In this document: positions 1 through 10,454 of the stretch, in pieces
How positions within the stretch are numbered: the stretch's first letter is position 1
Layout of the letters: each line of letters starts with the position of its first letter
DNA from: Bromus sterilis
Taxonomy: Eukaryota > Streptophyta > Magnoliopsida > Poales > Poaceae
NCBI GenBank assembly: GCA_950022295.1
Contig: OX465600.1
Span: forward strand, 206,055,782 to 206,119,781
Reading direction: 5' to 3'
DNA: 64,000 nt
Made by a program: the position numbers and the translations under genes
Notes under the pieces: model-generated
Databases searched by the model: none
Told to the model about the DNA's origin: nothing
Seen by the model: only the letters and a program-made list of their open reading frames with translations

Positions 1-1
1 T

Positions 2-994
2 GCCACGACCATTGTTGTTGTTGTTGCCTCCGGCACGTGGTGCAGCATTCTGATGCTGGATCTGGTTCTGGGGACACTCGCGAGAGTAGTGGCCTGCCTG
101 ACCACACTTGTAACAGGCTCCGAAAACAGTTCGTGGAGCTGGGTGGAACTGGGTTGGTGGACGAGGCGCCACATAGGATGGCGTCGACGGGTTGTTCTGG
201 CGGAACATACTGTTTGGGATCCAGATCTTGCGCTTCTGGGAGCCAGAATTGGATGAACCATCGTCTCTAGGGTGTTTGCGAAATTCGTTGGGGGTGTTCA
301 TGTCCTCTGCCTTGATGGCCTTGTTGACAAGGACCTGGAATGTGGCAAAGTCATGAAGATTGAGCTCACGACGAAGTCCAGTGTTGAGGCCACGACGGAA
401 CCTCTCTTGTTTCTTTGAGTCCGTGGAGACTTCTTCGGTAGCATAACGAGCCAGTCGGTTGAAATCACGACTAAACTCATCAACGGTCCTTCTGCCTTGA
501 GTGAGGTTGCAGAACTCCTCACGGTTGCGTTCCATAAGACCCTTCGGAATGTGGTGCTCGCGGAATGAAGTGCAGAATTCCTCCCAAGATGCAGGGGGTC
601 CAACGGGACGCATATTCAGAAAGTTCTCCCACCAAGAGCTAGCTGCACCTTCAAGGTGATAGGTGGCATAGCTGACCTTGTCACCAGTTGCAACACGGCC
701 TGCTTGGAGCTTCCTCTCGATGCTGCGAAGCCAGTCATCGGCGTCAAGGGGCTCGGTGGAGTAACTGAAAACTGGGGGATGAAGCCGGATGAAGTCGTTC
801 AGGGACACCAGCTCATTGCGCTGCTGAGTGGTGTTGCGAGCAATGACTTCCAGCAGGTGGTGAGAGTCTCGGCGGTTCCTCTCGACCTCCATCAGAACCT
901 GTGCCATCGTGCGTGGGGGTGGAAGGTTGCCTTCCTCCTGGTCATTCCCACGACCTTGGTTACGACCAACCTGGCCACGGGTTCCTTGAGACAT
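2..994 (-). CDS. gag: Gag of chromovirus A0 (second unit, runs off left edge)
   Basis: An ATG at 994 opens a frame of about 331 codons with no stop before the window edge. Gag forms the virus-like particle in the cytoplasm and packages element RNA. A Retrotrans_gag-type core is visible at roughly residues 70-220, including SSWWENF at 119-125. A single CCHC zinc knuckle with the pattern CYKC-GQAG-HYSREC lies at residues 294-307, with all four ligands present. In the related copy at 6539-10381 gag and pol share one frame, so protease would follow here outside the window. No frameshift is visible, and this is one of the few undamaged reading frames in the window. It is preceded by ORF0 and the PBS on the same strand. 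Confidence 0.88.
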   Translation of the reverse strand, partial: MSQGTRGQVGRNQGRGNDQEEGNLPPPRTMAQVLMEVERNRRDSHHLLEVIARNTTQQRNELVSLNDFIRLHPPVFSYSTEPLDADDWLRSIERKLQAGRVATGDKVSYATYHLEGAASSWWENFLNMRPVGPPASWEEFCTSFREHHIPKGLMERNREEFCNLTQGRRTVDEFSRDFNRLARYATEEVSTDSKKQERFRRGLNTGLRRELNLHDFATFQVLVNKAIKAEDMNTPNEFRKHPRDDGSSNSGSQKRKIWIPNSMFRQNNPSTPSYVAPRPPTQFHPAPRTVFGACYKCGQAGHYSRECPQNQIQHQNAAPRAGGNNNNNGRG

Positions 995-1325
995 CCTGAA
1001 GGTGAAAACCAAAGTCAAACAGAGTTGATTTGAAGAGTCTAATCAAGGTATTGAAGTACTGGAAGGATTACAGAGCAAAGGAAGTAATCATCTGGACAAC
1101 ATGGTGATAAAGCATGCAAGCCATATATTGACAAGCTGTCATACAAACCATACATCGTTTTAGTACAAGCACTAAGCTAATACAAACGTGATGAAGATGA
1201 TACATCCTTCAGAGGCACTCTGACTTCCTATACATTATTTATCTAAGCCTCTGGAATCTTAGACACCTTGCATACAATATACTAAGATACTACTACATCA
1301 TCACTAAGTAAGACCACAGGCGGTC
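995..1325 (-). other. Untranslated spacer between ORF0 and gag
   Basis: 331 bases of AT-rich leader between the ORF0 stop and the gag ATG. I see no coding frame or RNA gene. Gag would be reached by a downstream initiation or splicing event, which the sequence does not resolve. Confidence 0.6.
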
Positions 1326-2105
1326 TCACTCATCTCCATCTCCATAGTAGTCCTCATAAAAGTTACCCGCGTATCCCGGTAGCTGGAGGTGACCATCGGA
1401 AAACACGGAGGCTTGTGGACCCTGATATCCATTTGGGCAAGGATGGGGCCTAGGTCCAGCGTAGGGTGGAAGCAAAGGACCACGGGGTGGAAAAATGCCT
1501 CCACTCTCCGGCCAAGCAACTCGAGAAGGCATCTGTGTCCTCACAGGGTAGATAGCATCATGCTCGACTGATCCAACACTCACGAAGGGTGCCAAGAGTG
1601 TCAGTGCTCGATACAGACGAACACGGGTGGCGTGGAGCTCGAAACGGAGAGCGCGTGCATCACGATCTCGATCACTAGCAAACCTAGCCGTCATCTGAAG
1701 TGCGGGATCCTCTGCAGAGTGATCTGAGTAGAGTCCGGTGTAATATCCCTCTTCTCCTGGAAGTGCAGCAGGGATATAGCGGAAAGATGTCTCTCTCAGC
1801 AAAGTGTGCTCCTCTCTCAGCAGTGTCATACATGAGTATGCAGCATCCTGCACAGCCATGTTCTCGGTAATGCCAATGCCATGTCCAAAGTGGATAGGCT
1901 GGGTGACTCCAACGTGGTGCGGATAGATCCAAAAAATGCAGTGGAACTGCGTCTGGTTAAAGTCGTGAAACTTCTCTTCGACGGTGTACTCAGGGTACCA
2001 TCGATATCCCACATAGGACATCATCTCGATCAACGTGGCGGGATGGCCACGCACACCGAGGCACCTGGTCAAACGAACAATCTGTCGAGGGGGAAGATCT
2101 GCCAT
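1326..2105 (-). CDS. ORF0: extra sense ORF between PBS and gag of chromovirus A0
   Basis: Intact 259-codon ORF with a true ATG at 2105, starting MADLPPRQIV and ending in the acidic tail YYGDGDE. It lies about 400 bases after the PBS and 330 before gag, on the same strand. I do not recognise a named domain. The first 110 residues are rich in aromatic residues and His (YVGYRWYPEY, FHCIFWIYPHHVG); the middle (about 130-170) is charged and could be helical; the last 80 residues are rich in Pro, Gly and Tyr. No signal peptide or membrane segment is apparent. From memory, some grass chromoviruses of this group carry an ORF0 before gag. An intact frame in a broken neighbourhood suggests recent constraint or recent insertion. 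The function is unknown. Confidence 0.7.
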   Translation of the reverse strand: MADLPPRQIVRLTRCLGVRGHPATLIEMMSYVGYRWYPEYTVEEKFHDFNQTQFHCIFWIYPHHVGVTQPIHFGHGIGITENMAVQDAAYSCMTLLREEHTLLRETSFRYIPAALPGEEGYYTGLYSDHSAEDPALQMTARFASDRDRDARALRFELHATRVRLYRALTLLAPFVSVGSVEHDAIYPVRTQMPSRVAWPESGGIFPPRGPLLPPYAGPRPHPCPNGYQGPQASVFSDGHLQLPGYAGNFYEDYYGDGDE

Positions 2106-2508
2106 CTGAAACAGAAAGGAGTTTGCAAATGCATCAGATTATGAGATAAACCTGGAATGACTCGGACAGCATAACGGCTGTAATTGCAAGAAAAAGACAA
2201 TTTCTTACAACATGGAAACAGCACTTACATACAATGTAACAAAACAGGGAGCATAACCACTCTAACAAACCGATCACAACTTTCCTACGGCTACAAGGAA
2301 GCAAACAACGAGATGTTCTAATCAGACAGAGGAGAGCCTAGTCCTATCTTCCCATAGAATAAGACGAGGGTGACTCAGAACTCAGAACGAAGGGGGTAAG
2401 AAGAAAAAAGAAGCCTTACGTTGTTCCCTTATATACCCAGAGTAACTATATAACTATAGAAGGCTAGACTCGACTTCGGCCAAGGCTACTAGTCCTACAG
2501 TCAGTCCT
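2106..2508 (-). other. 5' untranslated leader of chromovirus A0
   Basis: Non-coding leader between PBS and ORF0. It matches the leader of A2 at 22461-22846 closely, which shows both belong to one family. No other feature seen. Confidence 0.7.
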
Positions 2509-2520
2509 GCTCTGATACCA
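2509..2520 (-). other. Primer binding site, tRNA-iMet type
   Basis: On the minus strand it reads TGGTATCAGAGC, the complement of the 3' end of plant initiator tRNA-Met, four bases (GACT) after the LTR terminus. It primes minus-strand DNA synthesis. Confidence 0.9.
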
Positions 2521-2524
2521 AGTC

Positions 2525-5500
2525 TGTCGGGAGCCGGGGTTAGCGTATGCAAGTACAGCTAAGACATAGTCATATGGAGAGCCGAGAACCGTACCCACTT
2601 GTCTAAGCAGACAAGGCCAAGCACAAAACGTTCTCCAAAAGCATCGTACGTGAGGGGCATCCCATCCAGGCCGGATGATCAACTGAGATGGGTCCTCATC
2701 GTCCGCACACAAGTCTAATGATATGGGTGGTGAACTCCCATATTCAAAGACAAGTCGCCTCAACCATACTAAATACTATCTCATAACTCTTACATAGACT
2801 TACTCTAGGGCGGGCTCGATCATACCACAAAGTGTGCACGAGACGGAGTCTCGAACAATCGCATCGCGATGCCCCAAGCTGCGCACATCTAAGGGCCACT
2901 TGTTGTATGAAAGACCGCCAGCCAGAACACAACTAAGGTCTCGAAAACCCATACAAAGACATGCATGTTATAAACATACACGCAGCACACATGCCTTGTA
3001 TGAACAGCAGGTACCATTGCAATTCTCTACAAATGTACAATTTTATTGATAACTCTTATAGAGTGCAAACAGAGATCACAAACATGTGATCCAACATTAC
3101 AACACAAACGGAAGCAAATTATGTCTGAGTACAGACAAGTTTAACAAATGGCTTAAGAAGCCTTATTTAAACACAAGCCCTCCACGAGGGAACCAGTCGT
3201 CTGACTGGGACTAGACTAGTTGGTCTTCAGTCGTCCAGCTCGATGAAGAAGCCACCTTCGGGGTCAGTGGCATCATCTAAAACATAGATTAAGAAAACAT
3301 GAGTACAAAGTCGTACTCAGCAAGACTTACATAGGAGCTATACTACTCATGCATATGTATCAAGGTAAAGGGAGGTGGGGTTCACTTGCAGATGTGCCAG
3401 CTTTGACTTGGCTAATCCTGAACTACGAGTACCAGACTTTGAGGTAAGAAGCGTACACGAGTACACTACTTTCTCCAACCAATACACCACTATGGTGCCT
3501 TCCTCGACTTCCCCACGAGGAAGCACGCCATAGCACTCACACTTATCTTGGTGTGTTTTAGAAGTATCCGGTTCAAGTTATCTAATAATCAAGCTAAGCT
3601 TTCCAAGCAGTCCATAACCACGGACGCGGCTATTCGAATAGTTTTGTTAACCTTGCAAGGGTGTACCGCTACACACACATGATCATCATTTACCGCCTTT
3701 GATCTCGACACAATTCAAGGGGTGCCAGCGAGGATGCTCACCACAACTGTTACCTCATAGCCGATCTAGTCCGAGAAAGCCGCCTACTTGGGTTGGTTAC
3801 CACTATCGTGAACCCGGCCGGTTTACCGAAGTGGACCCAAGTGATGTGTGCGTGGTGCATAAGCCGGTCTCGGATGAGCCGTTCTCTCACTTAGCAACCA
3901 GGCCACAGACCTACCAGAACTCCGAACTATTGCGACATCTGGACATCGAAAGGGATGAGTTAGTAAGTTGAGAGGGGTCAGTGAGCCCAATGTGTGGTTG
4001 TACTCTTCATCTTGGATCACCACACAAGAACTCATACTAGGGCGGTGTTCAACGAGACAACCCACCGTGTACTCCTACACAGCCTCTCATCGTTCACCTT
4101 GTATTAGGGTCGATTCACCAACACTTTTCTACCAACATCAACATGATCATTCCCATCCCGACTCACATCACAGTAACAACATGGTATCATACTAAGCATG
4201 CAATAAGCGATAACATTTGCAGGGGCCACATGATATCAAACAACTCCTACATTTGCTAGGATTGTGGTTTGCTTACTACTGTGACAAAATGATAGGTCAT
4301 GCAAAGGAATGGGTTCATCTATGCGGTAGAAACGAAGCATGGTGATCATCCTAAACAATGCATAAGCGAGACATGAGAGGGAAGTGGGATTTTATCGACA
4401 TGATAAATGGGGGTTTGCTTGCCTTGCTGACGAGGTTCGGGTTCGGGGCCTTCAACGTAGGGGGTGACCTCGGGTTCCAGCTCCACGTCTATCAGCAACA
4501 ACACAATCATAGGATCAACAGAATGTACAATGCACAATCACATGAATAAGATTGAAAGGGTGATGTTCATGGTACTGATGTGTTGAGCATTCCATTTAAA
4601 TGGAGTATATTGCAAATTGAATTGCAAATTCAAACTCCACATTTGAATTCAACATTTACCAAGTTACATGTGACATGGTTTGATCATTTTGAATTATTTT
4701 CAAATGGGTATGATATGCCTCTGAAGTGTGGTTGAATTGTAGCTTAATTCCATGGTCCAAGTTGCAAGATCATTTGATTTGAATTTGAATTAAATTCAAA
4801 TAAACCAAATGACATATGCTACTGGTCCCAATTTAAACTCAACTCAAACATAGTTGAAAGTTGCATATTTGGAAAGATAATTTTCTCCTGATCATTTTAC
4901 ATATATTATTTGTCCAATTTGGAGTTAATATGAATTTTCTATGAATTTCCAAAGTTTGGGGTATTTTCTGGAATTTCTGGAATTCTTTAATTCAAATAAT
5001 CTCTGGAAATTCATTTAAATGATTTATTGCGCAGGTGCTGACGTCAGGGGGGGGGGCTGACATGTGGGGTCACCTTGTCAGTGGCTGGGTTTAATTAACC
5101 CGTGGGTTAAATTAATCCAGTGGCTTAATTAAGCCACTGGGCCCACTGGTCAGTGACCCAGGGGTCACTAACTGGGTGCTTAACAGGGGGGTTAGAGCTA
5201 ACACGCCGGCGGCTAAACGCCGGCGACTGGACCGCGGCGGCGCTGCACGGGGAGGGCGAATCCGGCCATCATTTGGAGCGCGAAGACCACCATCTTGAAG
5301 CTCTTACTCGCGCGCGTCGAACGGGACCAAAACCAAGCACTGGGGTGCACCGTACGCTCGCCGGCGTCAACTTTTGCGGCGACCTAGCTACGGCCAAGAT
5401 CGAGATTTGGCTCCAGGGCACGACTTGAGGCGAGGCTAGGCTGGTTCGACGAGGAAGAACACGGGGAACAAGATGGACAACAAGGCGGGCTCGATTACTT

Positions 5501-6561
5501 AACGGGTGGACCTCGCCATGGATCCCGGCGGCGAGGAGCTTCGGCTCTCATGGCGGTCACGGCTACAGGGAGTAATCGAAGGGGAAAATTGAGGGGTTTT
5601 GACCCCAAGCTCACCAGGAGCTCAGCAGAGGTGGTGGCGAGGGTTGGGGTGGCTCAACGGCGACGTAATCGACGAAGTCCTTCACGGCGTCCGGCGGGAA
5701 CTCGAGGAAGAATCCGGCGTCTACGTGGGCTCCGGGCTCGATTCCTTCTGCAAGTCGGTGAAGACGACGACGACGAAGCGCTTGGACACAGTCTTGGGGC
5801 TTCTAGGCGTCAATGGCCACGCGTGTGCTCGATGGCGCTCCGGTGTGCTTCTCGGGCGGCGATGAAACGGGCGAGAGAGGAGGGGAGGGAGCTCGTGGAG
5901 GGGGGGAATGAACTGGGGCGGCTCCAGGATGCTTCCAGATGCGACTACGTGGACGGGGAGGGAAGAAGGAGGTGTCCAGCGACGACGGCATGCTCGCCAC
6001 AGCGGCAGCAGCCTGCCTGGCGCGAGGAAGAAGACGGCCTTGTCCCTGGGCCGGGCTGCCTCGGTGAGTTGGGCCCATTTGAGGTCAGCCTTCTTTTCCT
6101 TTTTTTTTGTTTCTGTTTTTCTTTCTGTCATTTGTTCTGTTTAGCTAAAATAAATAGCTAGACATTTTATTAAATGCTGAAAACTTTTATGTGGCCTCAT
6201 AATAATATAGACTAGCCACTCATAAACTTTCAACATTTTTAAAATTCAAAAGAGTTGAATTTTAAATAAAATAGGGGTATTTCTTTAATTCCAAGGCACT
6301 GTTTGAATATTTGAAAAATCTATGAGCATGGGATGGGTCCCACATCACTTGATATGTGATCACACTCATTTATAAGACTTTTCAAAAATCTAATTTGAAT
6401 TTTTGGAGAAGATTTTTATCTGGCCTTTTGAATTAATTCATCTGGGGGGTGTACCTTCTCCCATTTTGATTTTGAAATTGATTTCAAAGATTTCTTTTGA
6501 AATTTTGACATGATGCAAGGTTACTTGATCCTAGCACATTACCTAACAGAGGGTTCTGACA
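2525..6561 (-). repeat. Complete 4037-bp LTR of chromovirus A0
   Basis: On the minus strand it begins TGTCAGAACC directly after the purine-rich PPT and ends CTCCCGACA directly before the PBS, giving canonical TG...CA ends. Its terminal sequences match the solo LTR at 59891-63968. The central 5040-6060 part is GC-rich and contains several inverted repeats, including a 24-nt perfect palindrome at 5117-5140. Open frames here (for example 5550-6161) look like composition-driven chance ORFs rather than genes. The LTR is shared between two internal regions. Confidence 0.9.
5094..5169. repeat. Cluster of inverted repeats inside the LTR
   Basis: Three stem-capable palindromes lie in 76 bases: TTAACCC-GT-GGGTTAA (5094-5109), a 24-nt perfect palindrome centred on TTAATTAA (5117-5140), and AGTGACCC-AG-GGGTCACT (5152-5169). 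The same set, with the 24-mer intact, occurs in the solo LTR around 61310-61390. Confidence 0.8.
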
Positions 6562-7210
6562 ACTCGCCCCCACTCAACAGAATCTCGTCCCGAGATTCAG
6601 AAGTCTGTGGGAGGAAGGTGGGGTACTCGGCAATGAGACGGTCTTCTCTTTCCCACGTAGCTTCTCTTTCAGAGTGGTGTGAACATTGCACTTTCAGAAA
6701 CCTAATCTTCTGACGACGAGTGAAACGCTCTGCGGAATCAAGAATACGAACAGGGTATTCTCGATAAGAAAGGTCATCTTGGAGATCAAGCGTTTCATGG
6801 TCGACTTCGCGGATGGGGTCCTTGAAGCAACGCCTGAGTTGGGACACATGGAATACATCATGTACTCGGGAGAGGTGCGGAGGTAGTTCAAGTTGGTAGG
6901 CAACTTCTCCACGTTTAGCAATAATGCGGAAAGGTCCGATGTAACGTGGGGCCAACTTGCCTTTGATACCGAAACGTTGGGTTCCCTTCAGAGGAGTAAC
7001 CCGAAGGTAAGCCTTCTCATCCAGATTGTAGCTCTCTTGCCTATGATGACGATCATAGTAGCTTTTCTGACGAGACTGGGCTGCTTTCAATTGATCACGA
7101 ACAATGCGAACTTGCTCTTCTGCTTCCTTGATCATATCCGGTCCAAAGAATTGTCTTTCACCGGTTTCTAACCAGTTTAAAGGTGTTCGACATCGTCGTC
7201 CATATAGGAG
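6539..7210 (-). pseudogene. pol: Integrase C-terminus and chromodomain of A0 pol
   Basis: This frame follows a TAA stop at 7211-7213 that replaces a Glu codon kept in copy A2. It contains the LLYGRRCRTPL motif after the integrase core, a basic region with the AAQSRQKSYYDRHHR pattern, the GPF..I beta-barrel (KGKLAPRYIGPFRII), and a C-terminal chromodomain with RRQKIRFLKVQCSHHSEREA and TWE. Chromodomains of this type direct integration by binding histone marks. The frame continues through the PPT and ends 23 bases inside the LTR, so PPT and LTR edge are coding here. It belongs to the same polyprotein as the two upstream segments. Confidence 0.85.
6562..6577 (-). other. Polypurine tract of A0
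   Basis: On the minus strand TTGAGTGGGGGCGAGT abuts the LTR start TGTCAG. It is the plus-strand DNA primer site. The pol frame reads through it and stops only at 6539, inside the LTR. Confidence 0.88.
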
Positions 7211-8440
7211 TTAAAAAGGAGCCATGTTCAGACTAGATTGAAAACTATTGTTATAAGAAAATTCGGCAAATGGAAGAGAATTCTCCCAATTCTTTCCGAA
7301 TGAGATAACACAAGCTCTGAGCATGTCTTCAAGAATTTGGTTAACCCTTTCGACTTGACCGCTAGACTGAGGATGGAAAGCTGTACTAAAGGAGAGATGA
7401 GTTCCCATAGCATTCTGAAAGCTTCCCCAAAATCTAGAGGTGAAAAGGCTACCACGATCAGAATTGATTTCCAAAGGAACACCATGAAGTGATACAATTC
7501 TAGAGATGTACAAGTCTGCTAACTGGCTAGCAGTTATAGACTCGCGAACCGGAAGGAAGTGAGCATCTTTGGAAAGCCTATCTATGACAACAAAGATGGC
7601 ATTGTTTCCTTTCTGGGTTTTTGGAAAGCCGGTGATGAAGTCCATACCGACTTTGTCCCATTTCCACTCGGGAATAGACAAAGGTTGAAGTGTACCAGCA
7701 GGTCTTTGATGTTCTGCCTTAATGCGACGACAAACATCACATTCGGCAACAAATTGAGCAATGTCTCTCTTCATCCTAGTCCACGAAAATCTCTGGCGTA
7801 GATCTCGGTACATTTTTGTGCTACCGGGATAAATTGAGAGGGGTGTGTCATGGGCTCCCTTGAGGATGAGTTGCCTTAGCTCCCTATTCTTAGGTACTAC
7901 CAAACGATTTCCAAAGAATACCGTTCCTTTGCTATCTGTGGAGAAACATTTAGCAACTCTGCTAGCAATGTTCTCCTTGATCCGGCGAACACCTCGTGCA
8001 CGCCTTTGGGCAACTATGATTTGATCTTCAAGAGTTGGTTTCGCCACCAAGGTAGAAAGATAGCCATGAGGAACAATCTCAAGATTGAGCTTACGAAAGT
8101 CCTCATGAAGAAGTGGTTGATACTGTTGTAACATGAGGTTGTTACAATAAGACTTACGACTTAGTGCATCAGCCATGACATTGGCTTTGCCTGGGGTGTA
8201 AGAAATTCCTACGTCGTAATATTTTATCAACTCAATCCAGCGTCTTTGCCTGAGATTAAGATCTGGCTGGGTGAAAATATATTTGAGGCTTTGGTGGTCG
8301 GAATAAATCTCGCAACGGTTACCAAGGAGGTAATGTCGCCAAGTTGTTAGGGCATGAACTACGGCAGCGAGTTCAAGGTCATGGGTAGGATAGTTCTCTT
8401 CATGTGGCCGCAAATGGCGTGAAGCATAAGCTACCACATG
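7211..8440 (-). pseudogene. pol: RNase H C-terminus and integrase of A0 pol
   Basis: The polyprotein continues after an in-frame TGA at 8441-8443. The RNase H end (HDLELAAVVHAL, SDHQSL) is followed by integrase. Counting from GTG at 8437, the zinc-binding region has H196, C233 and C236, but the second His position reads Tyr203 (SIYPGS; A2 has SIHPDS). The catalytic triad D266, D327, E363 is present with the standard 35-residue spacing between D and E. The segment ends at the TAA at 7211-7213. Both stops are point changes relative to A2, so the polyprotein is broken, and the lost zinc ligand would also impair it. Confidence 0.88.
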
Positions 8441-9958
8441 TCAATCTTGCAGAAGTATGCATCCTAACCCTTGCCGTGATGCGTCACAATAGATCTCGAA
8501 ATCCTTTTTGGTGTCTGGAGGTGCAAGTACGGGTCCAGAAGTCAATCTTCTTTTTAGCTCTTGAAAGCTTTCCTCGCACTTGGGAGTCCATAGGAATTTC
8601 TTATCTTTCTTGAGGAGCTCAGTTAGAGTCTTTGCAACTTTAGAAAAGTTCTCGACGAAGCGACGGCAATAGCTGGCTAGGCCAAGAAAACTTCTAACTT
8701 GCTTAACCGATTCAGGTGGAGTCCAGTCAAGGACGGCCTGAACTCTCTCGGGATTCACAGCAATGCCTTTTGCAGAAATCACGTGGCCCAAGTAGGTCAC
8801 TTCTGGTAGCCAAAATTCACACTTGGAGAATTTAGCATACAGGCGATGCTCTCTAAGTTTCATCAATACCAGCCTTAGGTGTTCGGCATGTTCTTCTTCG
8901 TTCTTCGAGTATATAAGGATGTCATCGAGGTAAACCACGATGAACTGGTCCAAATACTCCATGAAGATCGAATTCATCATGCGTGAGAAAGTGGCGGGGG
9001 CATTGGTTAAACCAAAGGACATGACGGTGTACTCGTAAAGACCATAATTAGTAGTAAAAGCCATTTTGGGAATTTCCTCGTTTCGGATCTTGATTTGATG
9101 ATAAACTAATCTCAAATCCATCTTTGAGAAGACAGAAGATCCTGCAAGTTGATCATAAAGATCATTGATCCTGGGCAATGGGTATTTGTTCTTTATCGTC
9201 GCTAAATTTAGCGGGCGATAGTCTACGCACATCCTTTCTGTTCCATCTTTCTTCGTTACGAACAGAACGGGGCAACCCCATGGCGATGAGCTAGGGCGGA
9301 TGAAGCCTTTCTCCAACAAAGCTTCCAGTTGGGTTTTAAGCTCAGCTAACTCACGTGGGGCCATTTTGTATGGGCGTCTAGAAATTGGTGCGGTTCCTGG
9401 GGCAAGATCCACTATAAACTCTACACATCTGTCGGGTGGCATTCCCGGCAGCTCTTCAGGAAAGACATCCGGGAAGTCATGAACCACCGGAATATCTTCA
9501 AGATCGGGAAGGGGAAGTACATTCAAGGAATGCACTTGGGTTCTTGTTCTGGGTGAGGTATAGTTGACTGTTTTGCCTGAAGCGTGGGTGAGTTTCACGG
9601 ATTTGCCTTTGCAATCCAGGTAGGCATTCTGTCTTGATAGCCAATCCATGCCAAGGATGACATCAATGTCTGAAGACTTGAGGGCTATGAGTGAAGCAAG
9701 GAATACTAAACCCTCAATTGCAATTATATTACCATGGCTTACTCTATTAGTTTGCCATCTTGACCCTGGAGTTTGAATAATCATTGGGGTGGACAATTCA
9801 ACAAAAGATAACTCATGACGAAGTGCATAACTTTCCGACATGAATGAATGAGATGCTCCTGGGTCGAAAAGAACGGAAGTAGGAACATAATTGACTGGGA
9901 GCGTACCAAGAATGACGTCAGTGGTGTCGTCAGTCTCTTCGGTGGCAATCTGGTTCAC
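8441..9958 (-). pseudogene. pol: Protease and reverse transcriptase of A0 pol
   Basis: 506-codon stretch in frame with the gag tail upstream, so this family uses one gag-pol frame. Counting from GTG at 9958, the aspartic protease motif LFDPGASHSF is at residues 30-39 with catalytic Asp32. The RT begins near residue 180 and shows the fingers (FVTKKDGTERMCVDYR), motif A (MDLR, 280-283) and the active site YLDD (343-346) with both aspartates. RNase H begins near 456 and the stretch stops at a TGA after ILLQD, where A2 has Arg. RT makes element cDNA and protease cleaves the polyprotein. The segment itself is undamaged; the downstream stop disables the whole. Confidence 0.9.
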
Positions 9959-10381
9959 ACGTCCACGAATGGCGGAAGGAGCGGGTTTGGCGGTGTAGAC
10001 CTTCTGGGGTGGCTTGCCACGACCATTGTTTATGTTGTTGCCTCCGGCACGTGGTGGAGCATTCTGGTGCTGGAGCTGGTTCTGGGGACACTCGCGAGAG
10101 TAGTGGCCTGCCTGACCACATTTGTAACCGGCCCCGAAAACAGTTCGTGGAGCTGGGTTGTTTGGTGGAGCTGGGTGAAACTAGGTTGGTGGACGAGGCG
10201 CCACATAGGATGGCCTCGGGGGGTTGTTCTGGCGGAACATGCTATTTGGGATCCAGATCTTGCACTTCTGGGAGCTAGAACTGGATGAACCATCATCTCT
10301 GGGGTGTTTGCGGAAGTCGTTGGGGGTATTCATGTCCTCTGCTTTGATGACCTTGTTGACAAGGACCTGGAAGGTGGAAAA
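9959..10381 (-). pseudogene. gag: Gag C-terminal remnant of A0 (first unit)
   Basis: Open frame continuous with the protease downstream, corresponding to the last 140 or so residues of the gag seen at 2-994. The zinc knuckle is present but its first ligand is Gly instead of Cys (GYKCGQAGHYSREC), a TGT to GGT change. The N-terminal two-thirds of gag, all of ORF0, the PBS and most of the 5' LTR are missing: the frame ends abruptly at about 10381 against the first 73 bases of the LTR. The junction shows short shared sequence (aaagat), as expected for deletion by illegitimate recombination. Confidence 0.85.
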
Positions 10382-10454
10382 GATTTCTTTTGAAATTTTG
10401 ACATGATGCAAGGTTACTTGATCCTAGCACATTACCTAACAGAGGGTTCTGACA
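10382..10454 (-). repeat. 73-bp 5' LTR stub of A0
   Basis: Matches the first 73 bases of the LTR (TGTCAGAACC...) nearly exactly, in the same orientation as at 6561, and ends at the element boundary. It marks the true 5' end of the composite element. Confidence 0.9.

Larger units (their letters stand above)
1..10454 (-). mobile_element. Composite Tekay/Del-type Ty3/gypsy chromovirus A0
   Basis: Read on the minus strand this is LTR stub (10454-10382), gag 3' part, protease-RT-RNase H-integrase-chromodomain (to 6539), a full 4-kb LTR (6561-2525), PBS, leader with ORF0, and a second gag that leaves the window at base 1. One LTR therefore serves as the 3' LTR of one internal region and the 5' LTR of the next. 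The chromodomain after integrase and the iMet-type PBS place it with the Tekay/Del chromoviruses. It lies in older Athila-like DNA; the 5-bp flank at 10455-10459 is GTACA, but the partner end is outside the window. Confidence 0.85.

Noticed and set aside
3699..4195. Small frames repeated at 3699, 16483, 24025 and 62369
   Set aside because: They recur because they lie in the same part of the chromovirus LTR; frames differ in length and start between copies.
5550..6161. 203-codon frame in the LTR of A0
   Set aside because: GC-rich low-complexity sequence with competing frames on the other strand, and not conserved as protein in the other LTR copies.
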